Below the pieces are notes generated by a model. That model was given only the letters and a program-made list of their open reading frames with translations. It was not told the DNA's origin and made no database searches. Below are positions 1 through 9,826 of a DNA stretch of 64,000 nt, one piece after another (within the stretch, counting starts at the first letter, position 1; every line of letters starts with the position of its first letter). Made by a program: the position numbers and the translations under genes. Origin of the DNA: Citrus sinensis (lineage: Eukaryota > Streptophyta > Magnoliopsida > Sapindales > Rutaceae); NCBI RefSeq assembly GCF_022201045.2, contig NC_068559.1, forward strand, positions 27,535,501 through 27,599,500, written 5' to 3'.

Positions 1-1983
1 ATTAGGTATGAATTCTGAAAAAAACATAAATCACCAACTTCGAATGAACTGTTAATATATAAAGAAACGTTTTGGTCTGAACATGTTTTTTGTATTATAA
101 AAAAGTTTATGATTGGGTTTTCCTCCTTATTTTATTTACAACACAAATTAGAAAAAAAAATAGAATATATTTAGGTGCAATCATTAAATGATATTAGAAA
201 ACAAATTCATGTTTTATTTATTTTAACCATCAATCTTATGTGGAAATATTTAAAACTAATGTATGCGTATCAAAAATTTTTTGAATTGTTCGCCACATTA
301 TAGTAGATGTATCATTTATGTGTACATAACTTTCTCCACAAACTGGTATCCATCATTTTCTCAATTTCCAATAATGACCCACCTAGTAAAGTCTAAGCAC
401 TTGCTAAAAATAAAAAGTTGAAATAAAAGCAAAAGCGATGTGATTTTTCTATAGCAAGAGTGGCAAGAGGGCCACGGACTTTTTCTGATTACTTGTTTTA
501 AATGAGTTTGCTACGAGAGGAACAAGTACATTTATGGTCATTCACCCTTTATCTCTCTGTAAATGCAAAGACAAATGGATTAAGGAAAAGCTATTGGTGT
601 GAGAGGTCCATTGAACTAGAGAAAAGTTCCAAGAAGAATACCTCCAATTTAATGAGATCATTTGTGTGGTGGGTTACGGTGTAGCTCATCGAGGAGACAT
701 TTTATGCCCGGATTGGATCATTGAGATTTTCGGAAAACTAAATCAAGAAAATATCCTTTTAATTTGCTTGAATTAGCTCTGGGATTATGTGATGTGTTCA
801 CCTTTTTATACCAATCACAATGATCGGAAAAAAGGACATCTCAAAGGGAAGAAATATCTTCACGACTGAACATATCAATGCCTTGTCCAAATTTCACGGT
901 CATCTAACAACAAATTAAGTGTGAATAAACATTGCTGCTTTGCAGTGCGACTCTTTTGTTAAATGAGTAATCATAATCATATTGTTATTATATCGTGCCT
1001 CAATTAGTAAAATCTGTTGAGATGATGCTGAAACTCTAATGTTCAAACTCTACCTACATATGAGACATGACAATTTTGTTTGAATTTATAGATATAATTG
1101 TCAAGGAATATATGTCTACTATTAATTAAACTACTTATATAACAAAATTTTAGGGTGATGATATTTTCACCCCATATTTTTTTGTGAACCCATCTTATTT
1201 TTAAAAAATAATTTTAAAAAAGTGTATGTTATTTAAAAAAAATCAAATAAAAAAGAACTTTGAAGAGTTAATTAATTATATCTATCTTAATTTATTTTTT
1301 GTGACTTAGATTTTTTTTTATTATATTTGATTATAAAGATTACTTTGGCATAAGTTTAAATTGACTATTTTACCCTAATAAGGTAAAACTACTAAGAATT
1401 TACTTTAACTTCAATATTTTTATAATTTTATAATAAAATTATTTGTTTCTAAAACTACTTTATTAGTATGATTATTAAACTTTAATTAAACTAACATAGT
1501 GTCTTTATGGCATAATACTCATATAAATTATTAGGTTATCATTTTATGACATTTACACGTAAGGATAGTAAAAATAATAATTAGATTTCACTTAAAAATA
1601 TTAGTTTATAGGTCACGTAATCAAATACTTAAACTATTAGATAAAACAACTTTTATATCATAATAACAAATTAGTAAAATGAAACTTATATTAAAGTTTA
1701 TGATCAAAGATGGCCGAAAAAAATCTAAGAAAAAAATAGTATAAGGATTTAATTGATTAATTGCACAAAACTTTTATATATTTGTATTTTTTAAAAAACA
1801 TTGTGAACTCATGTAATTAATTTCTAGAAGTATGTTGAATTTATAAAAATAGTGGGTAGAAATTGTCTCTAAAATGACAATTTTTGAAATATCCCTCAAA
1901 TTTTGACCTTTATATTTTGAGTTAAATGCATGTTTAGTTAATTTATTTTTAAAAAAAATTCTCAAGACATCATACTGTTAAAT
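1..1983. other. A/T-rich non-coding DNA
   Basis: No credible gene is visible here. A 60-codon open frame at 502-684 has no family resemblance that I recognise and no partner exons. Much of 1140-1980 is A/T runs with short inverted stretches typical of decayed small transposons. Confidence 0.5.
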
Positions 1984-2509
1984 ATGTTACACTCTAGTCA
2001 CTTGGGCTTGTAGCCCAGTGGTGAGTCATTACCCTTAAAGTTAAGCATGACTATAAGGGCAATGGTTTAAGTCCCCATGGACTCAACCTCCATCAATTAA
2101 ACATAATTGTGTGGAGATTACTTATAACATCTTTCTCCCTTGCGAAATGCGAGTGGAGTAGAGACATCCCTCTTTTGTGAGGAGTATTTGGCTATACATG
2201 TACTTCATAAAATAAAAATATAATAATGTGGCTAGACATGTACTTCATAAAATAAAAATATAATAATGTAAGTCTTAGGTAGACATCCCTCTTTTGTGAG
2301 GAGTATTTGGTTAGACATGTATTTCATAAAATAAAAATATAATAATGTGGCTAGACATGTACTTCATAAAATAAAAATATAATAATGTAAGTCTTAGGTA
2401 TATATCTGGGACTAAATATCTAGCAATGATTTGTTGTCATAACAATTATAAATATCTATGTAATACAGTAACCTAATGCTTAATCAGTTCAAAAAAAATG
2501 TTACACTCT
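1984..2509 (+). mobile_element. tRNA-derived SINE with target-site duplication
   Basis: The same 12 bases, ATGTTACACTCT, stand at 1984-1995 and 2498-2509. Between them is a retroposon-like insert of about 500 bases. Its head carries a tRNA-type A box (TAGCCCAGTGG, about 2011-2021) and, about 55 bases later, a B-box-like GGTTTAAGTCC, the arrangement of an internal RNA polymerase III promoter. It ends in an A run directly before the second direct repeat. This is what target-primed insertion leaves behind. The body is longer than most plant SINEs because of an internal tandem duplication at 2162-2399. The element has no coding capacity and would depend on a LINE. The repeat pair and A tail are seen; the tRNA origin is inferred from the boxes. 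Confidence 0.8.
2162..2399. repeat. 119-bp tandem duplication inside the SINE
   Basis: Two nearly identical 119-base units (2162-2280 and 2281-2399) both begin AGACATCCCTCTTTTGTGAG and end AAGTCTTAGGT. Each unit itself contains two copies of a 40-base block starting GGCTA or GGTTA and rich in ATAAAA, so the structure is a repeat within a repeat. Confidence 0.9.
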
Positions 2510-4103
2510 TACCCTTACTTTTTTATTTTCTTTTATAGTAATGCCCTTACAACACTATTCAAGGAATATTAATGAAAAATAAAATTTTACCAAATTAACA
2601 TTAAAAGTAACATAAAAATTTACATAATTTTTATTTTATTATTTTACTTTAGGATTAATTTGATAAATTAATCTTTTACAAAATAAAATTCTTATACAAA
2701 TATTAAAAAAATACTAGCCTTTTACACTAATACTTATCAGTTAATTTTACGAGTGGATAATTCAAAATTACCCAAAATTTATTATCATTTATGATTCACC
2801 TCAGCTAAAAAAAAAAAGAAAAAAGAAAGAAAGAAAAGTGAAGGGAAATGGCATAGAGGGGTAAAATGGAGAAATGAGGAAATGGTGTGGAGGAGGACAA
2901 TACAAAGCTGTCCAATCAATCAATGTCCCGAAGTAATCAGACAAAAGAGGAAAGCCCAAGCCTTTTCTATTTTTAGGGACACCCGATAACAAACTTCACT
3001 CGTACACTTATGCCTCCATCTTCTATCCTATTCCATTCCATAATTCCACCCGGTGCCACCGCTCCTAACCTGATCTTTCTCTCTCGCTCGCTCGCACGCA
3101 CTATCACTATCTATTTTTTTGATTTTTGGAATTATTATTTTCGTATTTATTTTTTTAAAAAATCAACTCAAAAGCCCCCTTTCTCTTTTCCATGGAGCGG
3201 CCCCTAAACGCCCTCCATCGGCCCCCCTTGTTCCCCGACCCGCCACGTGTCTAAATTTGTATCCTTGTTGCACCCGCTCCCTTCTTGTGGCTTATCCGCT
3301 CAACTAAATCCTGCTATGCCAACGCATAAAATAACTACGTATATTTTCTTAAAATAAATAAATACATAAATACATACGTACACACGCACCCCGTCTATAT
3401 GTATATATTTATTTATTTTTAAATATAACGGGTGGACAAAATTTAAATCAATTTATATAAAATTTACAGCCTGAATGATCAAATTTATTATACTTTCATA
3501 TGTGAAATTTTACAAATTGGCGAAGTAAAAAAATATTTATTTTTATTGAAATTAATTTTGTGTATTTGGTGAATTTTAATGACATTATTTTTGTAAAGAC
3601 CAAGCTTTCTAGTTCAATGCCCTCAATTCTGCTTTAAAATTGAAGGGGGAAAAAAATCTGTAAATTACATTATCAGACCACTAAAATTTTGGTAATCAAA
3701 CTTAATTTTGTGAATGGCATTTGCAAGTCACTTCGGGAAGCTCTTTCCGTATGTATAGAACTTGAAAGAGCCAAGGGAGAGTTGATCTTCTTCTGGCTGT
3801 ACCACTAAGAAACCAGTTGCATAAGGACTATGAATATTTTCTTCATTTATATCTATATTTCTAAATCGCCAACAATGAGGAGATCAATCCGTACTGTGTG
3901 ATTTGAGTTTAGCTACATGATATTGAGACGCGACCAAAAAAAAAAAAAGAACCAACAACCCCTGATAGTATAATTTATTATTATTTTGTTGGCATTTTTA
4001 GTAGGAAAAGAAGAAAAAAATGCATGCGTGCTAAGATCTCGTGATTCTCGATCTCAACATCATATCCCACAGGGAGATTGCTAATTTCTTCTTTGTGGAA
4101 AAT
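2510..4103. other. Non-coding; includes a C-rich block near 3000-3310
   Basis: Most of this is A/T-rich filler. Bases about 3000-3310 stand out: they are pyrimidine- and C-rich, with TCTCTCGCTCGCTCGCACGC near 3080, several CCCC runs, and a G-box context GCCACGTGTC near 3242. The short open frames there resemble no protein. It looks like promoter or leader sequence, but I see no gene that it would serve inside the window. Confidence 0.4.
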
Positions 4104-4710
4104 AACATATACCATCTACCTCCTATTGTCCGGTTCGAGTCGCAGGGAAGTCACATTTGTTGGGAGAACTTGTGCCTCTCGGTTTGAGCGGAGACTTCTA
4201 GTATAGGTTGTGGTACGAGTTTAAAGGTACCTCCCACAGTTAGGGCCCTCCCCATAATACCTCGTGGTCAAAACCAAAAAAAAAAAATCTACCTCCTATT
4301 GTTTTTATAATAGCAAAGAACTTCCTCATAACATAATTTTACAATCTTACCCTTATTTTGAAATACACTTTTATTCATATTTATTGCAAATTAAATAAAT
4401 CAAATAATAAAAATTTAATTATTAAAAAAAGAAATATATATTTTGATGTGAACAAAATTATTTTTTAATTTTTTAATATATATAGTAACAAAAATATAAA
4501 AAAAATATTTTATTAATAATTTTTATTCACATCAAAACATATATTTATTATCTTTAATACTTAAAATTTTTATTTTAATTTTCATTCATATAATTTATTT
4601 AATTTATTATAAATATAAATAAATTATATTTAAAAGTAAAAAGATAAAATTATACTATTAAAGAGGTTATTGATTATTATAAAAATAATAAAGAGCAAAT
4701 AGTATATGTT
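4104..4710. mobile_element. Foldback MITE interrupted by a SINE
   Basis: The left arm (AACATATAC at 4104, continuing after the nested SINE from about 4302) reads as the imperfect reverse complement of the right arm ending at 4710 (GTATATGTT). Long stretches match, including a central palindrome around TTTTGATGTGAAC (about 4442) and TTCACATCAAAAC (about 4528). There is no coding capacity. No clear target duplication was found, so the superfamily is unassigned. Confidence 0.6.
4114..4301 (+). mobile_element. 5'-truncated SINE nested in the MITE
   Basis: A perfect 15-base direct repeat, ATCTACCTCCTATTG, sits at 4114-4128 and 4287-4301. The 158 bases between start at a tRNA-type B box (GGTTCGAGTC, 4132-4141) and end in a run of 12-13 A. 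The A box is missing, so this is a 5'-truncated copy. Because the target duplication is itself part of the MITE arm, the SINE landed after the MITE was in place. Confidence 0.85.
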
Positions 4711-7067
4711 CATGTCAGTAGAAGAAAAATTAACAACAACTCTATCCTAAAAATACGATCCATGAGCAAGTGCAAATCGCCAGGAGTTGTGGCATTACAT
4801 CTAAAAATATTTTATGGTTAATTAATTTAATAATATACCCTTACAACAAGACGTGAAACTTAAAAAACAATTATTAAAAACATAGTTTTTTGGAAAGTCA
4901 AGAAAAAACAAATTGAGAAGTGATTTTCAGTTTTCATGTTTAAAAATGTTTTTTTTTTTTTGTTTTTGTTTTACCCTTTAATTTTGCTAAAGTCAATGCA
5001 GGTAGATGCAACGTGTTTTGAGTTTTTGACATTTACAGCCGCGTGGTTACACATTTGCTTGAATTGCGTGTGCTTTACAATTTACTAACTGCTAATGCCC
5101 GATTTTCTATTACTGGGAAAAGCCTCGGTTTAGAGTTGGAGATATATTAAGAGAAGATCAACGGGAATAATGTGAACAATATTGAAAGAAATATTCATGC
5201 CCTAAAGCTTTTTTCATGTAAGATTGATCTACTCTTGGTAAGGGATTTTGTGCAAGGATTTAAATTCAGTGCTAAGTTAATTTTTTACAATCTTTTATTA
5301 TATGTACATGTACAATATTATACGATTAAGATTTACTTAGTTTTTTTTTACTATTATCTAATAACTACTTATTTTATATTTCTAAAAAATTAACAAAAAT
5401 AGCAGCTCAGTACTGAATTTAGATCTTTTGTACAAACCTACAAATTTATAATCAAATTACATGGTTCAAGATATATATAAATGTATATATATGTGTGTGT
5501 GTGTAGTGCATACGTGATCTTAAACTATATAGTTTAAGAGAGTTAAAAAAACTAATTCTTATAAATCTCATAATCTAAAAACATGTCTGTATAAAAAAAA
5601 AATGAGGACATCTACAAATACGCACATATTTATTTTACAAATTATGTTTTCTATTTGGTCATAGCAATTAAGCTGTCAAGATGTAGTCACCTTCAATGCA
5701 ATAGATTATATTAAAAAGAAGAAAAAGAAAATGAATTATCTATTGGAACATTTTTTCTGATTGTTTGTAGCATTGGTAGAGTAACTAGAAATATTAACAC
5801 GAAGCATACATATATAATTATAGGGTGTCACTACGCTGCATCAAGTTACGTACACCAAATATCGACATCTTTTTCTTTTTTTTTTTGTTATTGATAATGA
5901 TTTTTTGGTTATTAGTAATAATTTTTTTTCCGTCGTATACTGCTCATCAATTGTTCGACTAACGACAATTGATGACTATGAGGCGGAAGATCGGAGGCCT
6001 ACTTCTTGCACCAAAATCGAAATGTGTACTGTTGCGCGGTCGCGTATGTGGATGAAGAATATGTGGCACGGCGGTGCATACGCCTTTCAATTCTCTTGTT
6101 ATCTGTCTCTGCCACATCTCACATGGCACATGCATTGCATCTTTTGGGGTCCCCGGCCTTAATATACTGCCACTGTAATCATGGGTGAGACAGAGCCACT
6201 TTTATATTTTTCTTTTAACGGAGTATATAACCGGCCACCAAATCAATGGTTTGAACAGGCAAATATTATAAGTCATTATCATACAGCTACCTTCATTTTA
6301 GGCTAACAGCAAACTAATTAATCAATTTAATCTAAAAAAGTTTGGGGATCATAGCATGAAACTCAAAACTAATGAACAAAATTTAGAATATAAAACCAAA
6401 AATTAGTAGTTGAATTTGTTGGAACTTTAGAACCCAATATGAGAAAGTTTAATCAAGACTATAGACTTATTTGTAATGTTAGAATTTGACCCAAAAAAAA
6501 AAAATAGGCACATAAAATCTAAAACCAGCAGTAACTAGTTGGAATTTTGGAGCCCTCGTATGAAAAAAATTAACCAAAATTGAATACTTATCTATAATGT
6601 TATAATTTGATGCAAAAATAAGAATATGAAAGTTGGAAATTTAGATAAAAATAATACAAAAGTTTAACCAAAATTAAGACGGATGAAATTAACTTGTAAT
6701 AACCACCTATCATATTGGTGTTTAACCAAAAGTTTAGGAATATGATTTTTATATAGTTTTTTCACAATTTATTTTACTATAATTAAAATAAAAATTATTA
6801 AAATATTGTGTATCATCCAACATTTTTTATTATTTATAATTTTCCTCATTTTAATATCTTTTTTATTTTTTTGGACAGACACAAAAAAAAAAAAATTAAT
6901 GGACAACTGGTAAATAAATTTTAGTTCAACTTTTGTACCTGAACGAATCAGAAGGCAATTATTTTGGAGCAACCACGTGTCATATTCACTCTAAATGAGG
7001 CCCAGGCCCCTCCATCGTCCTGATCAACGCAACTAGTAATTCTAGTTCTTTTTAAGGCCTCTCCGCA
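4711..7067. other. Non-coding A/T-rich DNA
   Basis: No gene is supported. Open frames at 5172-5393 and 5905-6162 lack any recognisable domain, and the latter is only a moderately G/C-rich patch. A short TA/TG microsatellite lies near 5483-5505. Bases 6330-6730 contain loosely repeated sentences of about 110-190 bases (variants of TTGGAA and AACCAAAATT) that look like an old degraded repeat. Confidence 0.4.
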
Positions 7068-7702
7068 TTTTGTTGTAGGGTAATTTTTAAAAATCTCCCC
7101 TGAGGTTTGGGTTTGTTGTAAATAGATAACGAGAATTGATTTATTTGTAAAAAACTCTTTATTGTCAGTTAAGTTTAACATTGACCGTTAGTTGACCGTG
7201 CAAAGACAATATTACCCTTAACAATAGTTTATAAACGAAAATAACTAAAAAAAAAACCAAAATTATTAGCTATTTTACACTTTTTAAATTATTGATATTT
7301 TCTTAAAGTTCCTATAAAAAAGTTAAAATTAAAAAATTAAAAAATCCTCTTTAAATTATTGATATTTCCTTAAAATTCCTACAAGAAAGATAAAATTAAA
7401 AATTTAAAAATGAAATAGTCATAATCTTTACTTATGATATTGTAAATTTTTAGAATTGACAAAGATAAAATTGTCAAAAAATAGGGTTTGTGCTTTTTGC
7501 ACCAATAATTTTGGTTTTTTTATAATTATTTTCGTTTACAAACTATTGTTAAGGGTAATATTGTCTTTGCATGGTCAACTAACGGTCAATGTTAAACTTA
7601 ACTGACGGTAGGAGGTTTTTTACAAATAAATCAATTCTCGCCATCTACTTACAACAAGCCCAAACCTCAGGGGAGGTTTTTAAAAATTACCCTTTTGTTG
7701 TT
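7068..7702. mobile_element. Mutator-like foldback element (non-autonomous)
   Basis: The element spans 7078-7692 (615 bp). Its ends, GGGTAATTTTTAAAAA and the complementary TTTTTAAAAATTACCC, open terminal inverted repeats of about 195 bases that match closely to near 7270 and from about 7500. Flanking 10-mers TTTTGTTGTA (7068-7077) and TTTTGTTGTT (7693-7702) agree in nine positions, the 9-10 bp duplication usual for Mutator-like elements. The middle holds two diverged copies of a stretch of about 70 bases around TTAAATTATTGATATTT. No transposase remains. It ends about 260 bases before the PPR start codon, so it lies in that gene's promoter. Confidence 0.85.
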
Positions 7703-7966
7703 ATTTTCGTATTTGGATGCATACGTGTGCATGTGTGCATACGTGTGCAAAACTAGTTTCAAGGGAGAATATTCATCTTCTTTTGAAATCCTCAAGTCGA
7801 GCCCACCATCTAGTTATGGGCTGAATTAAATTGAATCCATCCAAACAAAAAACAGATCACATCGACGGCCATCTAAAACGCGGGAAAAAATCAATCAAAC
7901 ACTGTCCGTGCATGGTTGCTTCCGTTACCACCGAAGATAGATAGATTTAGGAATGAACGAATAATC
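7703..7966 (+). promoter_or_regulatory. Promoter and leader of the PPR gene
   Basis: This short A/T-rich gap lies between the foldback element and the PPR start. At about 7719-7749 a 16-base motif, GCATACGTGTGCATGT, is repeated in tandem with ACGTG cores. An out-of-frame ATG at 7912 lies in the presumed leader. No convincing TATA box was found. Confidence 0.4.
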
Positions 7967-9826
7967 ATGAGCAGCTGCTCCTTGAGAAGCGCAGCAAAGC
8001 ACCCATTGCCCTTCACATCTCTATTAGATTCAGCAACAACTCTGAAAGAAGTAAAACAAATCCACACCAAACTTGTCGTTAACGGGAGTCTCAACGACCC
8101 TCACCTTTTAGGCCAATTTGTTGCGGCAATTGCCTTGTACAACCCCAGCAATCTCACTTATTCCGCTCAAGTGCTTCACCAGTGCCGCAAGCCAACTCTC
8201 TTTGCCTTAAACACCTTGATCAGAGCCTACTCCAGAAGCCCAACCCCACATCAATGCTTTCTTTTCTATAAGCAAATTCAACATTCTACTCCCCATCTGT
8301 TACCTGATAATTACACTTTTAATTTCCTTGTCCGCTCTTGTGCGCAGATTTTGTCACCCGGCACTGCCCTGCTTGTTCATGCTTCTGTTCTAAGACGCGG
8401 GTTTCACAATGACCCTCATGTGCAGAGCGGCCTGATTTTTATGTACGCTGAATTGGGTTGCCTGGGTTACTGTCAGAAGGTGTTCGATGGAATTCACGAA
8501 CCAGATGTGGTTTGTCAAACGGCGATGATAAGTGCTTGTGCAAAGTGCGGTGATGTTGATCTTGCCAGGAAGATGTTTGATGAGATGCCCGAGAGGGACC
8601 CCATTGCCTGGAACGCCATGCTTGCGGGGTATGCGCAGTGTGGGAAGTCGAGAGAGGCGTTGCACCTGTTTCATTTGATGCAAATTCATGATGTTAAGCT
8701 TAATGAAGTGTCTATGGTATCAGTCTTATCTGCATGTACTCATTTAGGTGCACTTGATCGAGGGAGATGGGCTCATGTCTATATCGAAAGAAATAGGCTT
8801 AAGATGACGGTGACATTAGGGACCGCGCTCGTCGACATGTATTCAAAATGTGGCAATATGAATAAGGCCATGGACTTTTTTTGGGGTATGAAGGAAAGGA
8901 ATGTGTATACATGGACTAGTGTAATAGGCGGGTTAGCCATGAATGGAGCTGGAGAGAAGTCTCTTGAGCTTTTTTCACTGATGAAACAAGCAGGGGTTCG
9001 TCCCAATGAGGTTACTTTTGTTTCGGTGTTAAGAGGTTGTTGTGTTGTTGGATTAGTTGAGGAAGGTCGGGAGCATTTTGATTCCATGAGACGAGAGTAT
9101 GGGATTGAGCCTTGGCTTGAGCATTATGGTTGCTTGGTTGATCTATATGGTCGGGCTGGACGCTTAGACGAGGCCTTGGATGTGATTAATAAAATGCCAA
9201 TGAAGCCCCATGCTGGTGCATGGGGAGCATTGCTCAACGCTTGTAGAATGTATAAGAATACGGAAATGGGTGAGCTTGCATCGAGGAAGTTAGTGGAGCT
9301 CGAGACCAAAAATCACGGTGCGTATGTGCTCTTATCAAATATCTATGCTGAATCCAAAAATTGGGATAGAGTTATTAATGTGCGGCAAATAATGAAGGCT
9401 AAAGGTGTGAAAAAGCTCCCCGGTTGTAGTGTAATTGAGGTTGACGGAGAAGTTCATGAGTTTTTTGCTGGGGACGAAACACACCCTAGATACAATGAAA
9501 TCGAAGTTATGTTAGGAGAGATCTCCAGGAGGTTAAAATTGGCCGGATATGTGGCCAACACTAACCCCGTGATGTATGATATTGAAGAAGAGGAGAAAGA
9601 GGACACTTTGTGTAAACATAGTGAGAAGATTGCAATTGCTTTTGGCTTGATCAGCTTGAAGGAAGGCGTTCCCATTAGAATTGTGAAGAACCTAAGAGTT
9701 TGCTGGGACTGTCATGATGTAACAAAGATGATATCTAAAGTGTTTAACAGAGAGATCATTGTAAGGGACAGGAATAGGTTTCACCATTTCAAGGATGGTG
9801 AGTGCTCATGTAAAGGCTATTGGTGA
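7967..9826 (+). CDS. DYW-type pentatricopeptide repeat protein
   Basis: This single-exon gene encodes 619 residues. I take ATG at 7967 as the start; the frame is open upstream to 7916 but only through a TTG codon. After an N-terminus rich in Ser, Arg and Ala and poor in acidic residues (organelle targeting is likely), PPR motifs of P, L and S type fill roughly residues 40-430, with phrases such as NALVDMYSKCG-type and WNAMLAGYAQCG. E/E+ motifs follow, then a DYW domain from about residue 484 to the end. The DYW zinc signature is present: His551-Ser-Glu553 and Cys579-x-x-Cys582-His. The last three residues are GYW rather than DYW, a common variant. Such proteins bind one RNA site and carry out C-to-U editing in chloroplasts or mitochondria; the target cannot be told from sequence. 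Lack of introns is normal for the family. Confidence 0.93.
   Translation: MSSCSLRSAAKHPLPFTSLLDSATTLKEVKQIHTKLVVNGSLNDPHLLGQFVAAIALYNPSNLTYSAQVLHQCRKPTLFALNTLIRAYSRSPTPHQCFLFYKQIQHSTPHLLPDNYTFNFLVRSCAQILSPGTALLVHASVLRRGFHNDPHVQSGLIFMYAELGCLGYCQKVFDGIHEPDVVCQTAMISACAKCGDVDLARKMFDEMPERDPIAWNAMLAGYAQCGKSREALHLFHLMQIHDVKLNEVSMVSVLSACTHLGALDRGRWAHVYIERNRLKMTVTLGTALVDMYSKCGNMNKAMDFFWGMKERNVYTWTSVIGGLAMNGAGEKSLELFSLMKQAGVRPNEVTFVSVLRGCCVVGLVEEGREHFDSMRREYGIEPWLEHYGCLVDLYGRAGRLDEALDVINKMPMKPHAGAWGALLNACRMYKNTEMGELASRKLVELETKNHGAYVLLSNIYAESKNWDRVINVRQIMKAKGVKKLPGCSVIEVDGEVHEFFAGDETHPRYNEIEVMLGEISRRLKLAGYVANTNPVMYDIEEEEKEDTLCKHSEKIAIAFGLISLKEGVPIRIVKNLRVCWDCHDVTKMISKVFNREIIVRDRNRFHHFKDGECSCKGYW

Noticed and set aside
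502-684. 60-codon open frame
   Set aside because: No recognisable motif, no neighbouring exons, and A/T-rich surroundings; chance is enough to explain it.
3010-3307. Overlapping open frames in the C-rich block
   Set aside because: Low-complexity translation (Pro, Ser, Phe rich) in two frames at once; base composition, not coding, explains the lack of stops.
5905-6162. 85-codon open frame
   Set aside because: No family resemblance and no plausible splice partners.
7916-7966. N-terminal extension of the PPR frame
   Set aside because: The extension would need a TTG start; the first in-frame ATG is at 7967.
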